Positions 40,601-50,500 of a stretch of DNA of 64,000 nucleotides are shown here, in pieces. A program made the position numbers and the translations under genes. Source of the DNA: Haemonchus contortus (Eukaryota; Nematoda; Chromadorea; Rhabditida; Trichostrongylidae); assembly GCA_000469685.2 (NCBI GenBank), contig LS997563.1, positions 36,201,468-36,265,467 on the forward strand. Direction: 5' to 3'. A model generated the notes under the pieces. That model was given only the letters and a program-made list of their open reading frames with translations, was not told where the DNA came from and made no database searches. Each line of letters starts with the position of its first letter. Position 1 is the first letter of the stretch.

Positions 40601-40996
40601 AGCTTCCTTCACAGTGTGCCTTTGCAAACTCTCCCAATCTAGAAACTGCCAACACAAGAGGATGCACTCACGGATGTACAGATCATGAGCAATAATTTCA
40701 ATACGCTCGACGACACTTCTTAGTCGAAGCACCAACTCCAACTTGATTGGAAGCGTCATATCCCTAGACATTTTCAAATAAAGAGAGCCACAGATTTGTG
40801 CTACACAAAATCAGACCAGTACAAAGAAACAAATAAACAGAATATGTACAGACCTTTGCGAAATCCATGCTGTGCTTAGAAGGACGCCCTCTTTGAGAAA
40901 ATCACCGTCAAGTTTAGCCCTACATTCGAGACGCCTTGTCATATTAGACTGCTGCGCTTCTTCGGAAATTCCATGGATGTCCCATACCCCAGACGC
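25656..40996 (-). CDS. CEP104: CEP104, ciliary-tip microtubule protein
   Basis: CEP104 binds tubulin and other proteins at cilium tips and microtubule plus ends. Exons found in phase are 40996-40854, 40763-40672, 36524-36351, 36235-36032, 35795-35705, 35456-35319, 35047-34683, 30645-30532, 28389-28232, 26809-26701, 26624-26486 and 25789-25703 (or to a stop at 25656). The features in order are an N-terminal jelly-roll (LELVLRLRSVVERIEIIAHD), a charged coiled coil (RRTLSPVEM, FTEEIDELLRRVKRNKDK, FSQAKRAQLE), a Ser/Thr-rich linker, and TOG-repeat helices (FLTRFLKPLS, IGKKLILDVY). The end carries the CEP104-type zinc fingers (LCRHCG...CPAFTKCEGC, TCPRCG...HRHVGRKDC, KCPLCA...WKKHLT). Parts of the jelly-roll (between 40672 and 36524) and of the TOG domain (between 34683 and 30645) were not found. 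Those gaps coincide with transposon-filled introns. Confidence 0.88.
27540..27920 (+). pseudogene. RTE-type LINE, C-terminal fragment
   Basis: The plus-strand reading IRQAGYAMRFRDIGWTRPVT then EWIPRDV is the conserved C-terminal end of nematode RTE reverse transcriptases. The frame then shifts. It lies in a CEP104 intron, antisense to the gene. Confidence 0.8.
28837..28925 (+). repeat. tRNA-derived SINE, copy 5, truncated
   Basis: The head (GGCGGAGGTGGTATAGTGG) is joined to a tail fragment (ATAGGATTGATCAATGCC). It lacks the body, like copy 4. Confidence 0.6.
29017..29417. mobile_element. MITE with inverted ends around GGAACTTCTCCCCTA
   Basis: The left end, GATCCTAGGGTCCGGGAACT followed by TCTCCCCTA (about 29021-29050), pairs with the right end (about 29382-29412) in reverse complement with few mismatches. 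The interior is GC-rich and has no transposase ORF. It is the only copy in the window and lies in a CEP104 intron. Confidence 0.6.
30740..32660 (+). pseudogene. RTE-type LINE, endonuclease/RT remnant
   Basis: A series of broken plus-strand frames follows the order of an RTE ORF. Endonuclease-like segments come first (VDDFNDKIDPRRR near 30778, LYTGSDHRLLHASF near 31036). The finger region follows (VLLYKKGDPDDIGNY near 31756), then the RT motif FMALKKAFDTVD (near 31995) and FADDG (near 32403). Frameshifts and stops are frequent, so it is dead. It fills the CEP104 intron between exons 34683 and 30645, on the opposite strand to the gene. Confidence 0.85.
33040..34232 (+). mobile_element. Mariner element 1, inactive
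   Basis: Terminal inverted repeats GGTTGGAAGATAAGTCCTGC and, at the other end, GCAAGACTTATTTTCCAACC bound 1193 bp. The transposase reading is in pieces: RSGRPSEWND in the HTH region, then VTGDESWVLH, HDNARPHVANEA and SPDLAPSDYH. The catalytic triad is the D34D type, as in mariner. Frameshifts near 33300, 33480, 33700 and 33850 break it. TA target duplication is visible only on the left. It lies in a CEP104 intron. Confidence 0.9.
37171..37324. mobile_element. MITE, TGGCTGCTTTCA family, copy 1
   Basis: The 154-bp element begins TGGCTGCTTTCACAGTCCGC and ends with its reverse complement, allowing for mismatches (GTACATGAAAGCAGCCA). The interior is CpG-rich. Three more copies occur at 41716, 45122 and 46765. 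Confidence 0.8.
37423..38286 (+). mobile_element. Mariner element 2, internally deleted
   Basis: Clear 26-bp inverted ends (TTAGGTGTGTGCATTAATTT...) are flanked by TA on both sides (37421-37422 and 38287-38288). At 864 bp it is shorter than the usual mariner length of about 1.3 kb. A 3' transposase remnant with the third catalytic region (YSPDLALSDYH) and the C-terminal RWQEVVANDGQYI is readable, interrupted by stops. It lies in a CEP104 intron. Confidence 0.92.
38290..39740. other. CEP104 intron, nothing firm
   Basis: Short ORFs lie on both strands (38224-38665 minus, 38720-38977 plus, 39255-39503 minus). A minus reading containing KFREVHMDF near 38530 could be the missing jelly-roll exon of CEP104, but the resemblance is too weak to call. 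Confidence 0.3.
39750..40009 (-). repeat. tRNA-derived SINE, copy 6
   Basis: The minus reading gives a head near 40009 (TGGAAGCAATGTAGTGGCAA), a degraded B-box region, and the shared body GGTACCAGCCTCTCCTGAAA. It lies in a CEP104 intron in the gene's orientation. Confidence 0.65.
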
Positions 40997-41560
40997 CTAG
41001 CAACCCGACGACCGATTCCACGTGGCATTCTTCCCAAAGCCATCTCACTAGCTATTCGCCACAAGCCTTACTGCAATTCTCTAACGTAGAGATTCGAGCA
41101 CGAGCCATATGATAGAAGTTTTCATTGGTTTGACAATGGGTGAAAATTACTCGCATCGAGGAGTACCATGAATAACCTGGATTGTATCAACGGATAACAC
41201 CACATATCAATACAACACCGAGCACTTACAGTGAGTAGTAGAATAGTTAACAAAAAAAATAGAAAGCCACTCGTTATTAGAGAGTAGATACCGGAGACGA
41301 CCGTTTCGTCACGGAGCACAAGTAAACCGTTTCAGATAGTTTGTAATGGGAACAATTTTTTGGAGTTTATACAAGACTAGCGAGCTAGAGAAAGGGCAGT
41401 GAGAAAGGGGAAGTTCAAACATATTATATGAATCCGTAGACATGGCTAGAGCTGGCGAAACGAGGCAAAATGAGCATACAAGGCACAACATGAGGTGACA
41501 GATGATGAGAAGGCATCTATATCACACAGCTGACACATTCGAGAGTAACCGGCAGAATAC

Positions 41561-44500
41561 CTTCGGTCACCACTGCGGTTTCTCGAGCACACTTCGAATC
41601 CAGCGGCTCAGAAGTCGTCATACACTGAAAAGGAAGATTTCATGATGGCTGACTTCTTGGTTGACATACAAAGAGTGAGGCTTCATGGTTAGCAGTGGTG
41701 AGGGATAATCGCGAGGGCTGCTTTCATAGCCCACGATTTGACGAGCGACTAGTCGCGCGACTGGTCACTAGATCGCTCGCTCGATGGGTCCACGACCGGT
41801 CGCGCGACTGGTCGCTTGCCAAATCGCGGACTATGAAAGCAGCGAAGCTCTTAATTTAATCGAGATTCGGATGTTTATTGCTTTTCTAAGTCCTTTCTAG
41901 TCAGGACTGTTCGTAGAAAATCTGTTTATTCAGGACTGTTCGTGTTCCTAGTTGGGCCTTCAAGCTGACAATTTAAGAACTTCTATATGTAATCTGCAGT
42001 AGGAAACTCACCGTATGCTGTTGACTATTGTACTGTGCCATGGTGCACCGTCTCGAGTGGCAGGCTCGAGCGCACTCGCCAATGGATGAGACGCTTTCGA
42101 CGTGATTAAAGTCTGGCAGAACCCGATCTGGTGTCACGGTTCGAATATTGTACGTACATGCTGAACAAAGAACGAATGTTTCGGTAGGTATTGTGAGAAT
42201 CAGTGGCTAAAAAAGACTTACAGCTGCATTTCATGCATGATATGACGAATGGATTCAAGGCTGCGTGCTGGGGAACATAGTCGGCATTGTTTCCGCACAC
42301 ACTTATATCAGAAGTCAGAAGGCAAACACCATGTGAAATGTTTCCGGATGGGCTACCAATGAAACCAGCGAGAGAGCATCCTTTCTGCAAAGCACAAAAG
42401 GTAATGAATGCATTATATGCCATGGACGCCATCAATTTTGATCTTAAGATAGGCAGCACTTCAAAATTTACGGAAAAGTTACCACGACGCTCAGCTTTTG
42501 TAGCATGAATTGGTTGCTGTTTGTTCAGGCTACAAACGTAACTTCCTTGAAAATCTGCGCTGATTACTCAATTAGTTTTCATTATTGAGGCTGTTTGTGA
42601 ATTGGATCACCCTAAATTCGTCTTGGGTTATCCATCTACCAGTTGGGCTACACACGCTAAAGCGGGCATTACATGTCTAGAAGCGGTTATCTACGATCTT
42701 ACTCAAGAAAAGCATGAAACCGTTCCTGATGCCCAGTATACACGATACCGTTTCACCCAAAATCAGCTTACGTTTTATTCTGGAGACCAGGAGTCATGGG
42801 TGATGGTATCGAGAGTGAAAGGTTCTCTGGAATGCGTAGCTATCATGAACATTTACATCCAAAACTTCGCTTGACGACAGGAAATTGTGTATCAAAGATA
42901 AAATGGAAAACAATTCGATGAGCGTCTTATACCGCATCATGTCAACTGATGCCAATGTAGCCTACCCCGCCTCCTCTCCTTCTCGCAGGTCAAGACAGAG
43001 GAGAACCAGGTAAGGTCTTTATTGCTGCAGCAAGAGATTTGATTCCCAGTCAATGACGTCACAAGGCGATCCGTATTGAATAAGGAATCCATGCAAACAG
43101 TATCAATAGAGTTTCAGTTTCATAACATCGCACCCACGAGACATTTCACAATCCTCATCGCGCCTACGTGGCTTTTTGCGGAGTGACACACAAAACGACA
43201 TACAAACAGAAGCGCAAAGTTAGGACACTTCACCTATAGAGAACGCTGGATGTTTTGCTTATCCAAAGGGGACAGTGCAATACGGCAAGAGTCAAATATT
43301 TTTTCGAATAAAATGACTTGTGATATATTGCATTCTTATTCGATGCCTGTATCGCTGATCTCTTTATTGTACTTTTATTAGATTCAATTGTTTTGCAAGT
43401 TGATTGTCAATTTACTCTTCTTATCAGCTGCTTATCCTTACTATCTAGAGTGCTCGCTTCTGTCTGTTCGTTCGTTTGTTCGTTTGCACGGGAATTCATA
43501 ACTCCTGCACCCGTGGACCTAGAACGTTCAAACTTGGTAGAAGCGCAGGCGGGATGGGAACACTTATGGTGGATGACCGGACCAGACTCCGCCCACAGGG
43601 AGCAGGGTTTGCGCGCATTAAATTTTGGAGCGCGAAAATCATAACTCCTGTCTCCGTGGACCTAGAGCGTTCAAATTTGGTAAGAGTAGAGGAGGCAGGA
43701 TGGGAACATTTATGGCGGGTGGCAGGACCGGACCGCGTCCACAGGTTGCGGGGATTGCGTCAAAATTGTCAATTTAGCCCTAGGGCGTTCAAACTTGGCA
43801 GGAGTATAGGCGGCAGGATGGGAACACTTATGGTAGGTGGGAAGACCGGACCCGCCCATAGGAGGCGGGGTGTGCGCGAATATTTTCAATTTGGCTCTAG
43901 AGCGTTAGAACTTGGTAGGAGAAAAGGCGGCAAAACGCGAACACTTATGTTGGGCAGTAGGGCCGGACCGCGCCCACAGGGGGCGGGGTTTCCGCGAAAT
44001 AAAAGTTTGAGCGAAAACTCCTGATCTCGTGGAGTAGGAGAGCAATATAAATAGGAGTAGAGGGGCAGGATGGGGACACCGACGATAAAAAGCCTCAGAA
44101 AACAGGATCCAATAACCAAATAAATCCTAGCGCCTTCATTGTTTGCTATCTAGCTTTGACACTTTGATATGTTTCATTCTACAAGAAGGGCAAGTGTATT
44201 GATAGGGACCGATTATGAAATTTGGTTCAATTCTTGCTTACGACCGCTACCCAGCGAAGTTTGCGATTCAATGAACGGTCACGGTTCCTCTCTGCTTTGA
44301 TATCATTCATGGCAGAACTTATCCGACCGCTAATAACATGGGAGCCTCTATTAATGATATAGTCTTAGTGAAAAAGTTCCCTCGATAACAGCCACCTATT
44401 TTTGCAGTCTGCTTCTCCTTGAGGTATAAAGGGTCACCAGGCCATTTCAAGAGACTTTGCTCACAAAGATGGTGAGCACATCCAACTGTTAACAGCGATA

Positions 44501-47500
44501 GAATGAGCTCTTTCCACCTTACTACGATGTAGAGTTTTGTAAGCAAATCATTAAAATTGCCTCTATGTCGAGTGCTGCTTTTGACTACATAATCGTAGCA
44601 CTGCGTATCCAGATCAGTTGATTGATTAATTAATGTGACGCGCGCGTTAGCGTGCATAGCCCAACTGGTAATAAAGATAGAGCACTATTGCAGATGAGTG
44701 TATGTCGCTTGGCGCGGATCTACTTAATCGGTATGTTGGCATCGATTAGCATGGTTAGGAGGTTGAATCACCTGAACGAGTTGTCTGGCTGACAAACCGC
44801 GACGAATGCGCGGCGCAATGGAAGGGATAGCGCCAAACGACCGCCTCTATTGCAGATGAAGCTTGTTTTTTGAGAATGAAAATGAAGAATCGGACTTCAC
44901 TTCCATCGTAGCTGGTGTACCCGGTTTTATTGGGTAAGCAGAAGTATAGGCACAGTTTGGGAAAATGTTTTCTTAAAAGTAGGGAAAATAGAGGTTGGAC
45001 GAGATAACCATGACGGAGGTAACATGGAAGATGTAATCGAACGAAATGCCACTTGTTGCAATTGCGCAAAGAGCTGACGAATCAAGCCGGTATTGTACAG
45101 AACTGCCTTTTACTGACGGTATGGCTGCTTTCATAGTCCGCCGGCCGGCGCATAAGCGAGCCATTGGCGTCCTAACGCCAACGTTGTTTTCGCACTATGA
45201 AGGCGCCCATTGTTGCCATGGGTTACGATTAGTTCCTCGAACCCTCAGCATATGTGCTCCTTGTAAAGGGATCAGTCTTACTAGCAAGGCCTCATTCTAC
45301 AGTAATTTTGAGTAGATACGTCGACCTGACCGGTGTTGAAGCCCTTATAACATTCTGGTTGAGGGTTTTTTACGACGCTGTCCAATGTGTTCCTCTGACC
45401 GCGATGACCAAGCGTTAATTCTGAGAAGATGTTCAAAAATGCAGTTTTAACGCGTGAGCTGTTATGAAAGGGTGCGTCTATACGATTCAGGGGAGAGGAC
45501 TGCAAGAAAGACTATTCTGGAGAGAACGCAAGACTGTAAAGATTCGCTTGGGCGAGAACAGAATAGCGGTGGCCAATACTATCGGATACCCACATAGCAG
45601 TTTTTCAAGACAGGGTACTACATATTATGCATAGAGGTAAGGACGTTCGCTTTCCGATAGTTTTGTGCGATGATTCTTTTAAATGGTTTTTTGACGGAAA
45701 GTTGTTAACTTCTGATAGGAAAACGGTGGGAGCACGAGAAATATATACACTGGGCCAGATATGCTAGTGGTCTGAGGTGCGAATGTATAGTTAACATTTT
45801 CCGCCCACTAATGATGTTGGAGCCATCAATGGCATCTATGAAAGCATACTACCTTTCATTTCATTTCATTTCAATACTATTTGCATGCAAGTATGACATC
45901 TAGTATGTCTGATGAGAAGCACTTCAATCGCACGGGTTCCAATTAATTGTAAGGTTGTGATTGAATACGACGACGGTTTCTCTGTGTTTTCTAACTCTGT
46001 TTTTTTCCTATTTTGCTTTCCTAATGGCGCACCTTGTGTGCATAATAAATAAATAATAATAAATATCAAGAGGAATCGCTCTACCTCCTGGAACTGATTG
46101 CGTGACAACTAATCATCGTTTAGGATAAGATCGCTATCGAATAATCTTTTAAGTTTTGGCAGACAGGCCCACTCTCCGATCGTTCTGGTAGTTTTGAAGT
46201 TTTGTTTATTGCTGTGCAACTGATTATAGAAAGAATTCCGAGATCTAAAGAAAGCACTCAATGCGAAATGCTTAGTATCATTGGTGACTTCGAATAACAA
46301 GACAACCCAACAAGGGATCGGCATGTGACTCTTGTAGAGTAACCGGTAAAGTCTCACAAGATGGTGAATCAAGGTGGAAGTTCCGCCGCGGATGGGACTT
46401 GAACCCGTACTTGTGTTTTCCGGCACAGTACCCTTATCCCTAACACTACCGAGATCCCGCTTGCCCTCGCCTTAATAGGCCATAGCTTATCAATACTTAC
46501 ACTTACATTGAGCCGGTCAGCCAACATCGGTGTCGAACCGTGAAGCTGAGAGCTTTACTTGATGAAACTTGTTTCAACCTGATGTTTTGTAAACTGCTGT
46601 TATTTCGCTGCAGTACGCGATACGAAAGTCTAACAAGGTTGGCGAGTTTGGACAAAGCCTTGGACTCGAACCTAAACTTGTGCTATCCGGGCACCGTGCT
46701 CTTATCCCTTAAACTAAAGGAACCCCGCATGCCGCCCATTTGCTAAGCCACAGCTTATTAGCATTGGCCGCTTTCATAGTCCGCCGGCTGGGGGACGACG
46801 CTTGCCCTTTGTTTACAACTGAATCTTGATCGATACAAAGGTCGAATAGTCCCCTGGCAGACTATGAAAGCAGCCATTCACACGTAAAACGTGTTGAACC
46901 TGTCAGCCAAAATCGGCGTTGAACTATTAAGCCGAGAGCTTTTTCATCATAACCCGTTTCGACTTGATTTTAGTGTTAAAGATCAAGACAAAACAAGTTA
47001 TTACCTGTATTAGACGCGTACAAAACACGAAAATAATTTGCTGTGCAAATGACGAAAATCTTAAGTGAACAAACCGATTCGAAGCATTTCTTCGCACAGT
47101 CTGCAGGCGTTCTAGCAGGAACATCGTTGGTGACATTCAGGGGAGGAAGACTGCCGACAGGCAACGTTTGGAACTCAATACGTCCTTCACACTTTGAAGT
47201 TACACCTGAAAGGTACAATATCAAGGATTAGGTCTGGACCACGTAGATGCAACTGTGCTTATATTTCGACTCTTTTAGGTGCAATCTTCGGTTATAACGA
47301 CCAGTAACGAGTGACACTTCGCGGAAATGGCATCTGTGCAAGCTGATCTAAACTGAAGAAAACATGCCTTCATGGGTTGGGACCACCGTGTTCTCGTCAT
47401 CTTCACTGAAGGAGTTAAGGTTCGTGATATCCACTTGCTCTTTCTGTTTTATGATTTCTCCATGCTGTTTGTCTGAAACAATCATTGGAATCTCCGAGAA

Positions 47501-50500
47501 GAAGAAGCGTCGGATGTGGTAGAGTAGAATCTGATGATTACATCACTAGACAATAGGAAAAGAAGGCGGTAGAGTTATTGTGTATGCATCTAGTGATAGT
47601 CGAAAAGGCTTTCATAGATGGATTCTCGAAGCACAAGGGTGGGTTTCAAAGTTGCTACGGTTGTGCTACAAATGTTCTGTGATGATCTCAAACTGTTCTA
47701 CTTCCCACATCAACCATTTGTGGAAGTCGTCGTGACCAGTGAATTTCACTAATTCCATTCGTTCTCCGTAGAAAAGTATGGAAGCGTAAAATCTACTGTT
47801 TTCTTCACAACATGAGGGGCTAAAAAAGGCCCTTCGTATCCTTCACGCAAACAGCCGGTGTCAGAATTAGCTGGTGATGGCGAATGTTTCTCGCATGTAA
47901 CATAGGTTGATGGAAATGAAATGATGCTGTGAGGCAGTCTTCGTGATTGTTATGAACATAAGTGATTTTTGATGTTCTTTGGAGAAAGCAAGCAGTAGTG
48001 AAACAGGAACATAACTAAGCGAAATGAGTGAAGATATCGTGATGTTGGTATATCCTTCGGAAGAGCAGACAAAACGCAAGAACATACTACGTTTGCAATG
48101 AAAAGCTGTGATGTGAGCTGCTACGGAACATGAAACTAAGGAGTGATCTTGGTAGACATTACAGTGTGGAAAAATGGACATCTGAGGACAAGCTCAACTT
48201 ATAAACAGGCTACTTCCACACACAAGAATTGCTTTGTGAAATGGTGCCAAATAGGCATTACATAATCGATATTTATATTTTGCAATTAACATGACTGAAG
48301 GGTGGAAGCTACCCTAATAAGCAACGCGATTTAGACAGCAGCTTTGTTAGTACATACCACACTCGATACAGTCCAGCCTGACGACTTCCTGAATGCGGGT
48401 GAAATTCCATGATGTCGTGAGTGTGCCATTGGAATGGCACTCCATGTCGCCGCTGAAGCGCATCATGCAGATTGGGCGAGGATATCGGGTGAAAAAGGCC
48501 GTCGAGCAGCCGGTTTCGAAGCATAGTTTAGCACAATGTTGAAGTGAATAGACGACAGTATCAGCATCAAATGGAGTAGTGAGATCAGTGAGTTCACTGG
48601 CCACGAATCGCATTTGTCTCGTCGCAGGACACTCTGCACCAATCACATTAAACAAACACTTTACCAACAATATCAGCATAAAGCAACAATTAAAATGCTA
48701 GCAACAGTAAAAAATAGTAAAGTCAGTAATAGCTAACTCGACTTGAAACGCAATTTCCTTGAAAAAGCGTCGAAGATAAGTGAGCCAAATGTGGGCGCGT
48801 ATTGGTTGGCAGGGATGTAGGACATCTTTCCAAGAATTGTGTTACTCTCGCAGCATCAGATCGTGCGTTATAAAGATCAAGGTTTGAATTTCCAATTGAA
48901 GAATACGGTAGCCGCCGCGTTACCTTTGCCGCTCGCCGTGGGAACTTAGGGAGAAGTACCGCCCCCGGTTGGCAGCACAGTTGAGGGGTGCAGTGTAACC
49001 CTCCCCTTAGAAGAGTCCTGTATCCCTCTTACGAATGGGGCCCAACCCACTGCCTCAGCCCATCTTTTTCAAGCTTCCCTAGCACTGCCGCATCCATAAA
49101 TGGCCGTGTCCTCTGTTGCCATTTAGACGACTTCAACTTGGCCGCCCCAGTATTCATTGTATGCGGTGATTAACAGACCCTCGTAGGTAGAATCATCACT
49201 GCAAGAAATCCTCTATCATTCTTCGCTACTCTCTGATTCACAGAAAATCGCGTCATTCTCAACGTCGGCCCATCGAACCCCCAGATTGCTAACATTAGAT
49301 TGCATCGAAGTCTGATGAGCCACGCCCCGTAGTTGTACGAAGTGGTTTATGAGATATCACCTAGAGACGATGCACCAGTGGCCACAATTTCACACACAGA
49401 CTGCTCATGAATGCCCATTGCCTCTGCGTGGTCAGGAGACAGAAAAGGCCTCAATGCCTCGGTCGTTCTGGCTTCACTGGTTTACCTTGCCTTTCTTTCT
49501 GCATGGAGATGCGGGAAGAAGGATGCGCTGGCCCCGCAAACTGTCGATAACTCTAACGAACAAAAGACATACACAAAAGTAATATGATCATTATGTGCAC
49601 ACGGAGATTAAGGTTCATACAGAACATACCTCGTTTCTGTTCCAGCGACTTATGTAGATACTTTTTCAAATCGCCTAAAATGTATACAAGATGTAATTTA
49701 TCACTCTCGTTCAATGGTAAGCAAAAGGAACAATTCTAATTGAGTAGATCGAAATATTTATTAACATGTCTGCACTTATTGAATTATTCTTTAGCTTCAG
49801 GACTTAATTATTCGAAAAGGAACCATTACTGCTCCCTAGGCGTATACAATACCACGAAGTTCCGTGGTCTAATCGGAGGCATGTCTCGATCCCTGTGTCA
49901 CGCTAATGCGTGTAGCGAACACCCACAATACTCGGTGGCGGACTTAGTCACAGTCGAAGAGACTGAAGGATCAAGCCTTTTTTGGGGCATCGAGTTTTTC
50001 CACATTCGGCTCCGCTTTATTATTGTCAACTCAAATACATCCTGCAGCGCTCCAACTCTTTAGCCCTTTGCAGGACTGAAACAGAATATGTACCTCCTCC
50101 AGGACCCCGATCGATTTCCATTGCGTACGTTCTTCAAAAAAAACCAAATTTCGCTGGACCCTTGTGTTTCGCCAAAGTAAGGAGGTCACGGCAAACTACA
50201 ACAGCATTGTACACCGCATATAAACATATCAGTCGATTCGCCTGGCTAACGCCGGGTAGCAGTAAGCGGCTAACTCTCAAGTACTTCACTGAAAGAAATA
50301 TTTTCGTTCTCATAGAGTCTGGAACAGGACTAACAGGGCAGTGCATACGGTATTCAATGAAGGTCGGCGCATACCCCTTTAACTGGAAGTCTCGATCTTT
50401 TGCTCTCGTCCTTAAAAGTCAAAACCCATCGAAGACTAAACTTTTAGGCAACGAAAGCCATAGGCGCTACTCGCAAATGCTTCGAGTGGTTATAACATCG

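Noticed and set aside
41122..41319. Hydrophobic minus reading (FLFFLLTILLLTV) as a membrane anchor for the mucin/PAN protein
   Set aside because: It looks like a transmembrane helix, but no AG acceptor in the right phase precedes it and the upstream frame has a stop. Left out of the gene model.
43476..44024. Plus-strand ORF of 182 aa with internal repeats
   Set aside because: It is produced by tandem repeat DNA that also occurs in both orientations at 50.7-51.6 kb, where the frame is broken. There are no domain or splice sites.
43430..44050. CRISPR-like array
   Set aside because: Units are 125-145 bp, imperfect, and without short repeat/spacer alternation. The genome is eukaryotic.
46390..46465. 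A functional tRNA gene
   Set aside because: A and B boxes are present but the acceptor stem does not pair, and a diverged copy lies next to it. It fits a SINE-like repeat better.
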